DNA of 64,000 bases. Origin: Mucilaginibacter sp. PAMB04168. Its GTDB lineage: Bacteria; Bacteroidota; Bacteroidia; Sphingobacteriales; Sphingobacteriaceae. The stretch is from assembly GCF_039634365.2 (NCBI RefSeq), contig NZ_CP155079.2, positions 5,022,001 through 5,086,000 on the forward strand, in the 5' to 3' direction. The translations under genes were made by a program, and so were the position numbers. Below the pieces are notes generated by a model. It was not told where the DNA came from, did no database searches, and saw only the letters and a program-made list of their open reading frames with translations. This document shows positions 8,346 through 17,293 of this stretch, one piece after another (the first letter of the stretch is position 1; the number at the start of each line of letters is the position of its first letter).

Positions 8346-9677
8346 TTATTTGGCTGCTATGCCGGCCTCGGCCACTAACAATAACAATGCTCTTTGCGTT
8401 GCCTGGTATCCTTTATCGTCCAAAAACCATTCGTTCAGTGCGTGTGCACCGCCCGATTTACCTCCACTGCCAATAGTAACGGCCGGAACGCCCTTGGCAA
8501 TAGGAATGTTAGCATTGGTTGAGCCAACGCCCAGTATAGCACCGGTATTAAAATAACTGGTAGCGGCAATAGCACGCTGCACAAAAGGAGTAGCCGGGTC
8601 CTCAACACCCGATGGGCGGTCACCTACCATTTTTACGTCAACAGTTAAATCTGGCCCCATACGTTTCATCTGGTTTTCTTCTTTCAGGGCGCGTTGCACG
8701 GCATCCTGCAACAGCTTATCAATACCGGCTACACGCTCGGGACTTTCCGAACGCATGTCTACTTCCATCCAAGATTCAAACGGAATTGAATTTACAGAAG
8801 TACCGCCGCCTATAACACCCACATTGTAGGTTACGCGCTCACCGGGTTGGCGCGAAAGTTTATCGGCATCTAAAGCCCAGTAGTGTATAGCACGGCCCAA
8901 AGCATTATGCGGGTTAACCAGCCCAAAGGCACCTGATGAATGCCCGCCAGGCCCTTTAAAGGTGATACGGTAACGATGTGAGCCCAAACCACGGTGTACA
9001 ATACGGTCCATACCGGTTCCATCAACGGCAATGTAGGCATCAATCTTACCGGGGCCTTTATTACTAAACAGGTTCTTCACGCCACGCAAGTCGCCAGGGC
9101 CCTCCTCGCCTACGGCGCCAATAAACAGCACATCAGCATCGGTTTCGATATTTTCCTTTTCTACCGTTTTCAGCACGGTTAATACTACGGCCAGGGCGCG
9201 GGTATCATCAGCAATACCGGGCGCATACAGTGTGTCGCCTTTATGCTTAATTTTCACATCTGTGCCTTCGGGGAACACCGTATCCAGGTGCCCTTCCAAC
9301 ACTACAACCTTTTTGCCGCCGCCTTTGCCTTTACGCCGTGCAATTACATTGCCTACGTTATCAATCCAAACCGAATCGGCACCGGCTGCTTTTAGCATCT
9401 CCGCGTACTTTTTAGCCCGCTGCATTTCTTTGTAAGGAGGCGCAGGTATCTCAGTAAGCAGCATGTGATCCTGCAAGGTTTGCGGCTGCATATCTACAAT
9501 GGTTTGAAAGGCCTTCTTAATTGCAGCCTTGTTGGCAATAGTGTTGATTTGTTGGATATATACTTTGCCGGCTACGGTTGTTTTATTGAAGCCAGGAGCT
9601 TCCTCCTGGCCAAAAACCAAAGTTGTGGCTACTGCCGCCGCAACAGTTAGTGATGTTTTAAATAAAAGCTTTCTCAT
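8346..9677 (-). CDS. Secreted M20-family zinc peptidase
   Basis: A 443-residue M20 metallopeptidase with a signal peptide ending near VFGQ. The di-zinc site is visible as EGHLDTVFPE (His and the following Asp), PGIADDTRAL (bridging Asp) and GAVGEEGPGD (catalytic Glu and zinc Glu), followed by the dimerisation-domain stretch GPGGHSSGAFG. The family hydrolyses small peptides or related amides; the exported location suggests periplasmic peptide breakdown. It is the last gene of a reverse-strand run of three, 28 nt after the hypothetical gene, and ends at a terminator. Confidence 0.9.
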   Translation of the reverse strand: MRKLLFKTSLTVAAAVATTLVFGQEEAPGFNKTTVAGKVYIQQINTIANKAAIKKAFQTIVDMQPQTLQDHMLLTEIPAPPYKEMQRAKKYAEMLKAAGADSVWIDNVGNVIARRKGKGGGKKVVVLEGHLDTVFPEGTDVKIKHKGDTLYAPGIADDTRALAVVLTVLKTVEKENIETDADVLFIGAVGEEGPGDLRGVKNLFSNKGPGKIDAYIAVDGTGMDRIVHRGLGSHRYRITFKGPGGHSSGAFGLVNPHNALGRAIHYWALDADKLSRQPGERVTYNVGVIGGGTSVNSIPFESWMEVDMRSESPERVAGIDKLLQDAVQRALKEENQMKRMGPDLTVDVKMVGDRPSGVEDPATPFVQRAIAATSYFNTGAILGVGSTNANIPIAKGVPAVTIGSGGKSGGAHALNEWFLDDKGYQATQRALLLLVAEAGIAAK

Positions 9678-9705
9678 TATCTTTTAAGAAGTGATTACAT
9701 TTATG

Positions 9706-10557
9706 TTAATTGGCTGGCTTCTTCCCCGCTGTATCATTAGCTATTCTTTTCCATGCGTCCATTGTTAAAACAACCATTCCTCCCTTAGCCATATCCCAAC
9801 TAGAGACATAATTTTTAGACAGTACATAATGTGTTTTCCAATCGGTTATGTTTTTATAGAGCATCAGCGTGCATACATCAGTGGCTGTGATAAAATCGCC
9901 GGTTTCTGGTTGATGATTATGCACACCAGCAGTTTGCCCATCGCCGTGCTTGGTCTGCATAGGTAAAATGTTTCTGTGCAGCTTCTTTTTACTCAAGATA
10001 TTATTGGATTGATCGAACTCAATCAAGTAGTCGTTGCCAAATACAATAACATTACTTACCGTTGGTCCCGTCAATATATACACTCTTTTAAAGCCATTAT
10101 AAATAAGAGGTATGAAATTCAGATTTGTGTTTTGATACCTTTTAAATGAAGTATCAGTTTTTGAAGTTTCAATAGCTTTACTACGAAGCACAACCAACTC
10201 ATTTTCAGCGGTAGTTAATTTACGTGCAATAGTATCTATTTTGTAATTGTTTAAATCGAAGCTGTAATCAAAAGTAATTGTTGATAATACATCCGGACTG
10301 TCGCCTTTGCTGAAGAACACATTTTTAACACTGTTACCAGCATCATAAGAGATGTAGCCTCCTATTTGTGCTTGTTTATGTTTCAACTTAGCTAAAAATA
10401 TATCTGTACCATGCCAGGAGGCCATCTCTGAGTTATAAATTCGTTTTGCTTCCTGCTGTATGCTGTCAGCAATGGCATTAACATCTTTCTTTTGAGCTTT
10501 GGCGCTAAAACCAACAACAAACAAAACGCTTAAAAACGTAAAAATTTGCACTTTCAT
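9706..10557 (-). CDS. Secreted protein of unknown function
   Basis: A 283-residue protein with a signal peptide (MKVQIFTFLSVLFVVGFSAKAQ). The body has no family I recognise; it is rich in beta-type alternation and hydroxyl residues and ends with DAWKRIAN. The segment HGDGQTAGVHNHQPETGDFI carries several His and could include a metal site, which is only a guess. Alternative starts at 10578 and 10563 exist; the first overlaps the upstream stop as TAATG, but AGGATG seven nt before 10557 and the signal peptide favour 10557. It sits between two secreted M20 peptidases and is likely co-transcribed. Confidence 0.75.
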   Translation of the reverse strand: MKVQIFTFLSVLFVVGFSAKAQKKDVNAIADSIQQEAKRIYNSEMASWHGTDIFLAKLKHKQAQIGGYISYDAGNSVKNVFFSKGDSPDVLSTITFDYSFDLNNYKIDTIARKLTTAENELVVLRSKAIETSKTDTSFKRYQNTNLNFIPLIYNGFKRVYILTGPTVSNVIVFGNDYLIEFDQSNNILSKKKLHRNILPMQTKHGDGQTAGVHNHQPETGDFITATDVCTLMLYKNITDWKTHYVLSKNYVSSWDMAKGGMVVLTMDAWKRIANDTAGKKPAN

Positions 10558-10577
10558 AAACATCCTATTAGGCAGCA

Positions 10578-11885
10578 TTATTTCCCTTTACCCGCCATAT
10601 AATCCAGTGTTAAATTACATAGGGCTTTTACACCCAGGCCAAAGCCGCTTTCATCTATAAAGAAGTCGGGCGTGTGGTGGGCGGCGGTTTTGAGCGGATC
10701 CTGCCCTTTGGGCATACCACCTAAAAAGATAAACAAGCCAGGTACCTTTTCCTGAAAAAAGCTAAAATCTTCGGCACCGGTTACTGCAGGGCGTAACAGT
10801 ACATTAGCGGCACCGGCAGTTGCCTGTAAGGTAGGCAGCATTTTTTCGGTTAGCTTAGGGTCATTATAAGTCACCGGGTAACGGGTACTCAGCGGAATCT
10901 TTACCTCAGCTGTAGCTCCGGCTGCTTCGGCAGTTTTGGTGGCTATGGTTTTAACCCGCTCTATTAGCATCTTTTCATCGTCAGCACTCAAAGCACGTAA
11001 GGTACCCATCATAGTTACCTGTTCGGGTATAATGTTTGAACGGTTACCGCCATTGATAGCACCTATGGTTACCACGCCTGCATTTTCGGTAACGTTTAAA
11101 TTACGGCTTACAATGGTTTGCAAGGCGTTAATAATCTGCGCCGAAACCACTATCGGGTCTACACTGCTCCATGGGTAAGCGCCGTGCGCCTGTTTACCTT
11201 TCACGATGATTTGCATATCATTCACTGCGGCCATAGTACCACCAGGGCGATAGGTGATCTTACCAACCTCGGTTTGAGCATTAATATGCAGACCAAATAT
11301 GGCATCCACCTTGGGGTTTTGCAATACGCCTTGCTTTACCATCAATTCTGCCCCGCCTTCCTCGCCAAACGGCGGACCCTCCTCGGCCGGCTGAAAGATG
11401 AATTTTACAGTACCACGTAAATCATTCTTCATGGATGCAAGCACCTCAGCTACCCCCATCAGGATAGCCACATGCGTATCGTGCCCGCAGGCGTGCATTA
11501 CGCCTACCTCTGCATTATTGTAAGTTGCTTTAACTTTGGATGCAAAGGGCACCGGTGTACGCTCAGTAACAGGCAAGCCATCCATATCGGCCCGCAGGGC
11601 TACTACGTGGCCGGGCTTACCGCCTTTCAAAATACCCACCACACCTGTTTTGGCTACCCCAGTTTGCACATCTATCCCTAAAGATTTTAGATGCGCCGCA
11701 ATAATACCCGCCGTACGTGTTTCATGATTACCTAACTCGGGATTTTGATGAAAATCACGCCGCCAGGCTACCAATTTAGGTTGCATTGCATCGGCTCTTT
11801 TTGCGGCTGCAGTTTTGAGCGCATCTGTTTGTGCAAAGGCGGAACTGGCACTTAGTAAAAAGGCCAGGAAATAAATTTTTTTCAT
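10578..11885 (-). CDS. Secreted M20-family amidohydrolase
   Basis: A 435-residue protein with a signal peptide ending at AFAQ. It belongs to the amidohydrolase branch of M20 (hippurate or IAA-amino acid hydrolase type): RRDFHQNPELGNHE near the start, RADMDGLPV, the metal motif HACGHDTHVA, and FQPAEEGPPFGEEGGAELM carrying the Glu ligands. GAEDFSFFQEKVPG near the C-terminus completes the site. It removes acyl groups from N-acylated amino acids or related amides. It is the first gene of the M20 - hypothetical - M20 run, so the unit looks devoted to periplasmic peptide or amide scavenging. Confidence 0.9.
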   Translation of the reverse strand: MKKIYFLAFLLSASSAFAQTDALKTAAAKRADAMQPKLVAWRRDFHQNPELGNHETRTAGIIAAHLKSLGIDVQTGVAKTGVVGILKGGKPGHVVALRADMDGLPVTERTPVPFASKVKATYNNAEVGVMHACGHDTHVAILMGVAEVLASMKNDLRGTVKFIFQPAEEGPPFGEEGGAELMVKQGVLQNPKVDAIFGLHINAQTEVGKITYRPGGTMAAVNDMQIIVKGKQAHGAYPWSSVDPIVVSAQIINALQTIVSRNLNVTENAGVVTIGAINGGNRSNIIPEQVTMMGTLRALSADDEKMLIERVKTIATKTAEAAGATAEVKIPLSTRYPVTYNDPKLTEKMLPTLQATAGAANVLLRPAVTGAEDFSFFQEKVPGLFIFLGGMPKGQDPLKTAAHHTPDFFIDESGFGLGVKALCNLTLDYMAGKGK

Positions 11886-11956
11886 ATCTGCGATTTGGCC
11901 TTTAAGATATGAATTTTGCAGATGTATGAGCCAGCTTGGCTGTAATTAGTGCGGGG

Positions 11957-12430
11957 TTACTGCTTACGGAAATAGAAATTGTACGCTGCCCGTAAACCTG
12001 CTATTGGTTTACTGTTGTAACTAAATTTATCAAAATTACCATGAACCGATAACTCAAAGTTGTAATTCGGTTTATTAAACACACGATAACCGGCACTGGC
12101 TGTTGTGCCAACCCCATTATAAAAATCATTACCCACCCAAAAGAATGGACCTGCTGTAATGAAAGCCCGGTTGGTTATATAGTATTTGCCCGAAATGCGT
12201 GCAGATACATACTCATTTACCTCGTGAACGGAGATTGCAGGCTCGACAGCCCACTTATTTAACACGCGTATATTACCTAATAAGCTAATGCCGGGGTGCA
12301 ACTGATTGTCATACTCTTGGAAGGTCTTATTAACACCCAGGGTGAACCCCAATGAGCTTCGAGCCTGGCCGTATGCACTACCTGCCATGAGCAAACTCGC
12401 TAATACTAGTACTTTAACCCGTAGCTGCAT
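11957..12430 (-). CDS. Outer-membrane beta-barrel-like protein
   Basis: A 157-residue protein starting at ATG 12430 (MQLRVKVLVLASLLMAGSAYGQ), a signal peptide; the longer reading uses GTG 12454. Alternating hydrophobic strands and a C-terminal aromatic-rich strand (LRAAYNFYFRKQ) fit a small outer-membrane barrel. It is a diverged paralogue of the gene at 44998-45531: both open YGQAR-S-(I/L)G, both hold KYY(V/I)(S/T)-F--AGP, and both close AG(I/L)R-AY-F-F. The function is unknown. It is separated from the upstream FKBP gene by a terminator, so it probably has its own promoter. Confidence 0.75.
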   Translation of the reverse strand: MQLRVKVLVLASLLMAGSAYGQARSSLGFTLGVNKTFQEYDNQLHPGISLLGNIRVLNKWAVEPAISVHEVNEYVSARISGKYYITNRAFITAGPFFWVGNDFYNGVGTTASAGYRVFNKPNYNFELSVHGNFDKFSYNSKPIAGLRAAYNFYFRKQ

Positions 12431-12492
12431 GGTGAATTTTGGTTGATGACGCACAACCGGTAGTTAATGTTACAATTTTAACCAAAAAAGAA

Positions 12493-12511
12493 AAGGGGCT
12501 TGAAGCCCCTT
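12493..12511 (-). terminator. Intrinsic terminator of aspS-FKBP
   Basis: A GC-rich stem (AAGGGGCT and its complement) with a 3-nt loop; on the reverse strand it is followed by TTTTCTTTTTT. It lies 26 nt after the FKBP stop codon. Confidence 0.85.
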
Positions 12512-12536
12512 ATGTTATATTATCATTATTAAATGC

Positions 12537-12998
12537 TTACTTAATACTTAGCATATCAATAGTAAACACCAGCACTTTGTTTGCTGGTATAGTACCCCTG
12601 CCCTGCGGACCGTAAGCCAATGCAGATGGCACCATAAGTAAAAGCCGCCCATTGGTATTAATTTTTTGCAAACCTATTTTCCACCCTTCAATAACGTTTC
12701 CGTTTACTACGGTGGTGTAGTTGCCGCTATCAAAAGTGGTACCATCGGTAAACTTGCCGGTATAGTTTACATTTACGGTTGAAGTTGCGGTAGGATAAGC
12801 ACCTGTACCAGGCGTTAAAACGGAATAGTAAACACCAGAAGGATCTCTTGTTGCAACAATTTTATTATCATTAATATATGACTTTATCTGTGCCTCGTCA
12901 AACGCAGCTTGTTGTTCAGCGTAATTAACATCTTCTTTCTTACTGCATGACGCCAGCACAAAAACGAGCATGCTACAAATTATTAATAGCTTTTTCAT
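12537..12998 (-). CDS. FKBP-type peptidyl-prolyl isomerase lipoprotein
   Basis: A 153-residue lipoprotein (MKKLLIICSMLVFVLASC, lipobox LASC) with one FKBP domain at about residues 60-153: VNVNYTGKFTDGTTFDSG, VIEGWKIGLQKI and LLMVPSALAYGPQGRGTIPANKVLVFTIDML hold the usual Tyr, Asp, Trp-pocket and Phe residues. It would catalyse proline isomerisation on exported proteins at the membrane. It lies 9 nt after aspS and shares its transcript. Confidence 0.92.
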   Translation of the reverse strand: MKKLLIICSMLVFVLASCSKKEDVNYAEQQAAFDEAQIKSYINDNKIVATRDPSGVYYSVLTPGTGAYPTATSTVNVNYTGKFTDGTTFDSGNYTTVVNGNVIEGWKIGLQKINTNGRLLLMVPSALAYGPQGRGTIPANKVLVFTIDMLSIK

Positions 12999-13007
12999 CC
13001 CTGATAA

Positions 13008-14753
13008 CTAAACAGTTGTTTTAATGCTCAATTCTTTCATTTGTGCCTCTGCAATTACCGATGGCGAGTCGATCATCACATCGCGGCCTGAGTTGTTTTT
13101 AGGGAAGGCGATCACATCGCGTATAGAATCCAATCCGGCAAAAATGGAGCACAGCCTGTCGAAACCCAAGGCAATACCACCATGTGGCGGCGCACCAAAC
13201 TCAAAGGCATCCATCAGGAACCCGAACTGCTTTTGTGCTTCCTCAGCGCTAAAGCCTAAATGCTTAAACATTAAGGCTTGCAAATCGCGGTCGTAAATAC
13301 GTATAGAGCCACCACCTACTTCGATGCCGTTAATCACCATATCGTAAGCGTTAGCACGTACCGAACCCGGCTCTGTATCCAGCCTGGCAATATCCTCAGG
13401 CTTTGGCGAAGTGAACGGGTGGTGCATGGCATGCCAGCGGCCGCTTTCTTCATCAAATTCCAGCAGCGGAAAATCAAGCACCCAAAGCGGTGCAAATACT
13501 TCTTTGCTGCGCAGGCCTAAACGGGTACCCATTTCCAGGCGCAGCTCGTTCATTTGTTTGCGTACCTTGTCGGTTTGCCCGGCCAGTATCAACACCAGGT
13601 CGCCCGGTTGGGTATCAAACGCGGCCGACCAGCCTTTAAGCTCTTGCTCGTTGTAAAATTTATCAACTGATGATTTTAACGTACCATCATCATTGTGGCG
13701 CATATAAATTAATCCGGTGGCGCCAATTTGCGGGCGTTTTAACCACTCGGTCAGCTCGTCAATCTGTTTGCGGGTATAGCCGGCCGCACCTTTGGCGTTA
13801 ATACCTATTACCAGTTCGGCATTATCAAACACGCTAAAACCTTTGTTTTTTACCAGATCATTCAGCTCCACAAACTGCATCCCGAAACGTACATCTGGCT
13901 TATCAGAACCATACAAACGCATGGCATCGGCATATTGCATACGCGGAAAATCGCCCAGCTCAATACCTTTTATGGTTTTGAACAAGTGGCGGGCCATGCC
14001 TTCAAATATGTTCAGGATGTCTTCCTGTTCAATAAACGACATTTCACAGTCAATCTGTGTAAACTCGGGCTGGCGGTCGGCACGTAAATCCTCATCGCGG
14101 AAACACTTTACAATCTGAAAATAACGGTCAAAACCACTTACCATCAGCAATTGCTTAAATGTTTGCGGTGATTGTGGTAGAGCGTAAAACTCGCCCGGAT
14201 TCATGCGGCTTGGCACCACAAAGTCACGAGCCCCCTCGGGTGTAGATTTGATCAATACCGGGGTTTCTACTTCAATAAAATCTTTAGCATCTAAATATCT
14301 ACGAATCTCCTGCGCTATTTTGGAGCGCATAATCAGATTGTTGCGTATAGGGTTACGGCGTAAATCCAGGTAACGGTATTTGGCGCGCAATTCCTCACCA
14401 CCATCGGTTTCGTCCTCAATTAAAAACGGAGGTATTTTGGCCTGGTTAAGTATATCTAAAGCTTCAACGGTAATTTCAATATCACCGGTTGGTATTTTAG
14501 TATTTTTGTTGGTGCGTTCCAGCACTTTGCCCGTAACTTTAATTACAAATTCGCGGCCAAGGCTGCGGCCGGCATCGCGCAGAGCAATATCACTATCGTT
14601 GTTTAAAACTAACTGGGTTAAACCATAGCGGTCGCGTACGTCAATAAAAGTAGTTCCGCCCAAATCGCGCGATTTTTGCACCCATCCGCATAGGGTTACT
14701 GTTTCACCTAAATTACTGAGGTTTAATTCGCCACAAGTATGAGTTCTAAGCAT
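13008..14753 (-). CDS. aspS: Aspartate--tRNA ligase
   Basis: A 581-residue class II aminoacyl-tRNA synthetase. An N-terminal OB-fold anticodon-binding domain (CGWVQKSRDLGGTTFIDVRDR) is followed by the catalytic core with motif 2 (KCFRDEDLRADRQPEFTQID), a GAD insertion domain of about residues 280-420, and motif 3 (GGIALGFDRL). The length is near that of the 590-residue E. coli enzyme. It is followed by an FKBP lipoprotein in the same operon. A good -7 element lies at 14776-14783. Confidence 0.98.
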   Translation of the reverse strand: MLRTHTCGELNLSNLGETVTLCGWVQKSRDLGGTTFIDVRDRYGLTQLVLNNDSDIALRDAGRSLGREFVIKVTGKVLERTNKNTKIPTGDIEITVEALDILNQAKIPPFLIEDETDGGEELRAKYRYLDLRRNPIRNNLIMRSKIAQEIRRYLDAKDFIEVETPVLIKSTPEGARDFVVPSRMNPGEFYALPQSPQTFKQLLMVSGFDRYFQIVKCFRDEDLRADRQPEFTQIDCEMSFIEQEDILNIFEGMARHLFKTIKGIELGDFPRMQYADAMRLYGSDKPDVRFGMQFVELNDLVKNKGFSVFDNAELVIGINAKGAAGYTRKQIDELTEWLKRPQIGATGLIYMRHNDDGTLKSSVDKFYNEQELKGWSAAFDTQPGDLVLILAGQTDKVRKQMNELRLEMGTRLGLRSKEVFAPLWVLDFPLLEFDEESGRWHAMHHPFTSPKPEDIARLDTEPGSVRANAYDMVINGIEVGGGSIRIYDRDLQALMFKHLGFSAEEAQKQFGFLMDAFEFGAPPHGGIALGFDRLCSIFAGLDSIRDVIAFPKNNSGRDVMIDSPSVIAEAQMKELSIKTTV

Positions 14754-14775
14754 AGTACCAAATTTATAAAGTTTG

Positions 14776-14783
14776 CAAAAGTA
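14776..14783 (-). promoter_or_regulatory. -7 element of the aspS promoter
   Basis: TACTTTTG on the reverse strand matches TAnnTTTG, 22 nt before the aspS ATG. No clear TTTG is present at the -33 spacing. Confidence 0.45.
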
Positions 14784-14887
14784 GTTTTTTGATTTTGCAT
14801 TTGGTACTTTTTATAGCTTTACATTTTGGCTCGCAACATGCGTTTATGCTTAAAAAGCATTAGTTTCACTGCTTTAATTGCCGTACC

Positions 14888-15268
14888 ATGTCTAAAAGCC
14901 GCTGGGTAGTATTAAGCGCTGTTTTTATTGTAATTATTGCCGGTTTGGCCTCGCGTAAAGTTGCCTTTATACCGCTGTGGGTGGGCGATACCCTATGGGC
15001 GTTGATGGTTTACTTAATGGTTCGCTTCCTGTTTATGGAACGAAGTATTGGCAAGGTGGCTTTAATAAGCTTGGCTTTTAGCTTTGCTATAGAGTTTAGC
15101 CAGTTATACCAGGCCGAATGGATTAACCGTGTAAGAAATACTGTGCCCGGCCACCTTATTTTAGGCAGGGGATTTTTATGGGGCGATTTACTAGCTTATA
15201 TACCGGGCGTGCTGTTAGGCCTCTTTATAGACGCGCTTGTTTTTAAGAAACAACACGTAAGTAAATGA
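14888..15268 (+). CDS. DUF2809 family membrane protein
   Basis: A 126-residue integral membrane protein with about four hydrophobic segments: residues 6-22, 34-50, 58-75 and 93-116. The pattern GLASRK near the N-terminus and the central FAIEFSQLYQ followed by R-N-T-x-x-G-H-L-x-L-G-x-G-F-L-W-x-D fit DUF2809, a small family of unknown function. It diverges from aspS and converges on the XRE regulator. Confidence 0.85.
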   Translation: MSKSRWVVLSAVFIVIIAGLASRKVAFIPLWVGDTLWALMVYLMVRFLFMERSIGKVALISLAFSFAIEFSQLYQAEWINRVRNTVPGHLILGRGFLWGDLLAYIPGVLLGLFIDALVFKKQHVSK

Positions 15269-15298
15269 GGTTTAACCCTAAAGCTACTCAATCTTTAA

Positions 15299-15559
15299 CT
15301 ATGCTTTTGCAACTTTAAGCTGCGTTAAATTGTCATAGTTAAAATTGATCAGATCCACCAGGTCAATTTCCAACACTTCAGAAATACCAACTAATCTATT
15401 GATGGTAATATTACTATACCCAAGCTCAATTTTGCTGTAGGCATTTTGCGAAATATCAAGCTTAGCTGCCAGATACTCCTGCGTATAATTACGAAACTCA
15501 CGTAATTTTCTAATATTGGCTGCTACCGCTTTGGTTTTTGCGTCACACAATGCTTTCAT
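15299..15559 (-). CDS. XRE-family HTH transcriptional regulator
   Basis: An 86-residue protein with a Cro/C1-type helix-turn-helix at about residues 14-70 (IRKLREFRNYTQEYLAAKLDIS, QNAYSKIELG). It has no further domain, so it would be a small DNA-binding switch; the target is unknown. The upstream region 15587-15630 carries repeated TACGTA and GTAC words that could be its own operator, an untested guess. It is not in a visible operon. Confidence 0.88.
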   Translation of the reverse strand: MKALCDAKTKAVAANIRKLREFRNYTQEYLAAKLDISQNAYSKIELGYSNITINRLVGISEVLEIDLVDLINFNYDNLTQLKVAKA

Positions 15560-15746
15560 GCATTTAAAGGCTAAATATTTGGATTAGTATACGTACAGCT
15601 TATAATTCACAAAGTGGTACGTAATTGTACATGTTCTATAACATCGAATTGCCAAATGTGTGTTACCGAATTTACACCTTGTAGTTTTAAAGTGATTTTA
15701 TTTAGCAATGGTTTTTACAAGAATAGAAGCAATAAACGTTATTAAT

Positions 15747-15778
15747 TTGGTAGTTGAGGTAGCAATGCTAACTACCAA
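15747..15778. repeat. Bulged hairpin between xre and hflX
   Basis: TTGGTAGTT (15747-15755) pairs with AACTACCAA (15770-15778), and AGC/GCT extends the stem beyond a 5-nt bulge. No T run follows, so it is not an obvious terminator. Apart from this and the hflX terminator the 15560-15843 spacer shows nothing recognisable. Confidence 0.4.
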
Positions 15779-15792
15779 TACTTAAAATAAAA

Positions 15793-15821
15793 AAGGCGGA
15801 CGCTTTGGTAAGGTCCGCCTT
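15793..15821 (-). terminator. Intrinsic terminator of hflX
   Basis: A 9-bp stem AAGGCGGAC/GTCCGCCTT with an 11-nt loop, followed on the reverse strand by T4-ATTTTA. It lies 22 nt after the hflX stop codon. Confidence 0.85.
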
Positions 15822-15843
15822 GTGTTTTTAACTAGCTGTTTGA

Positions 15844-17028
15844 TCAGTAAAGTAGCTGGTCATATGGGTATCGCTCAGTATGAATAGCTATTACTTTATC
15901 ATACAGCAACTGCCTAAACTCATCTACATTCTCCTTTTTTAACGCCGAAATGAAGATTGCCGGACTATTATGACTAGCCATCCAACTGTGTTTAAATTCT
16001 TCGAGCGTAAGTGCTGGGGCCGGATCTTCCGGATGTGTAGGTACCGGCTGGTAGGCATCTATTTTGTTAAACACGGTTATAACCGGTTTATCAATAGCGC
16101 CTATGTCTTTCAGCGTCTCGTTAACGGTATTCATATGATCCTCAAAGTTAGGATGCGATACATCCACTACGTGGACCAAGATATCAGCCTCGCGTACTTC
16201 ATCCAGGGTAGATTTAAAGCACTCTACCAGATGGTGAGGCAACTTACGGATAAACCCTACCGTGTCTGACAGCAGAAAAGGAAGATTTTCGATCACCACT
16301 TTCCTAACCGTTGTGTCCAGCGTGGCAAATAGCTTGTTCTCGGCAAACACTTCCGATTTAGAGATCATGTTCATGATGGTTGATTTACCTACGTTGGTAT
16401 AACCTACCAACGCTACGCGTACCAGCTGAACACGGTTTTTGCGTTGTGTTTCGTTTTGCTTGTCTATCTGCTTTAACCTGTCTTTCAACAGCGATATCTT
16501 GTTCAGGATCAAACGACGGTCGGTCTCAATTTGCGACTCACCCGGACCACGCATACCAATACCACCCTTTTGGCGCTCCAAGTGGGTCCATAAACGGGTT
16601 AAGCGGGGTAACAGGTATTGCAACTGGGCCAACTCAACCTGGGTTTTAGCCTGTGCCGTTTGTGCCCTGCCAGCAAAAATATCCAGAATGAGGTTACTGC
16701 GATCTAGTATCTTTACCTGCAGTTCCCGTTCAATATTACGCAATTGCGATGGCGATAGTTCATCATCAAACACCACCATATCTATTTCTTCGGCTATTAC
16801 ATAGGCCTTTATCTCTTCCAGTTTACCAGAGCCCACAAAAGTTGCACGGTCCGGCCGTTGCATACGTTGCGTAAAAGTTCGTATCGTTTTGCCACCTGCA
16901 GTGTCTACCAAGAACTCCAACTCCTCTAAATACTCTTTCTCCTGTGCTTCGGTTTCATTTGGTGTAATGATACCTACCAGCACAGCGGTTTCCTGCTTGA
17001 TAGCAGTATCATAAAATTTTTGTTTCAT
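15844..17028 (-). CDS. hflX: HflX-type GTPase
   Basis: A 394-residue GTPase that in E. coli splits stalled or heat-damaged ribosomes. The N-terminal HflX domain ends with the glycine-rich GGIGMRGPGESQIETDRR (about 155-172) that marks the family. A coiled-coil linker leads to the G domain with G1 GYTNVGKST (209-217), DTVGFI and NKID. The C-terminal extension is short. It is monocistronic with its own terminator. Confidence 0.95.
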   Translation of the reverse strand: MKQKFYDTAIKQETAVLVGIITPNETEAQEKEYLEELEFLVDTAGGKTIRTFTQRMQRPDRATFVGSGKLEEIKAYVIAEEIDMVVFDDELSPSQLRNIERELQVKILDRSNLILDIFAGRAQTAQAKTQVELAQLQYLLPRLTRLWTHLERQKGGIGMRGPGESQIETDRRLILNKISLLKDRLKQIDKQNETQRKNRVQLVRVALVGYTNVGKSTIMNMISKSEVFAENKLFATLDTTVRKVVIENLPFLLSDTVGFIRKLPHHLVECFKSTLDEVREADILVHVVDVSHPNFEDHMNTVNETLKDIGAIDKPVITVFNKIDAYQPVPTHPEDPAPALTLEEFKHSWMASHNSPAIFISALKKENVDEFRQLLYDKVIAIHTERYPYDQLLY

Positions 17029-17293
17029 TAACAGTAATATAACAATGTAAATGCCAAGGTTGTAAAACCGGCTAAGTTGCAGGTATTAAAGTTGTTTTGG
17101 TGCCAAAATAGCAGTTAGAACCAGCCTATACTTAACCCCTCTTTTTGGCGAGGAATGAAGCAACCCATGCTTAATACATTTCATGTTCGCAAGGCAACCT
17201 GAACGCCCGCTTTACCAAACCTTGGTGTAATAAGAACCCAATTCATCTGCTCAATTGTATTCAGGAATACTAAATACCAGAAGGAAAAGGCAC

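Noticed and set aside
17029..17293. Spacer between hflX and trpC checked for RNA genes or a trp terminator
   Set aside because: No tRNA-like fold, riboswitch pattern or T-tailed hairpin was found; only a short GTATTC-AG-GAATAC palindrome without a T run.
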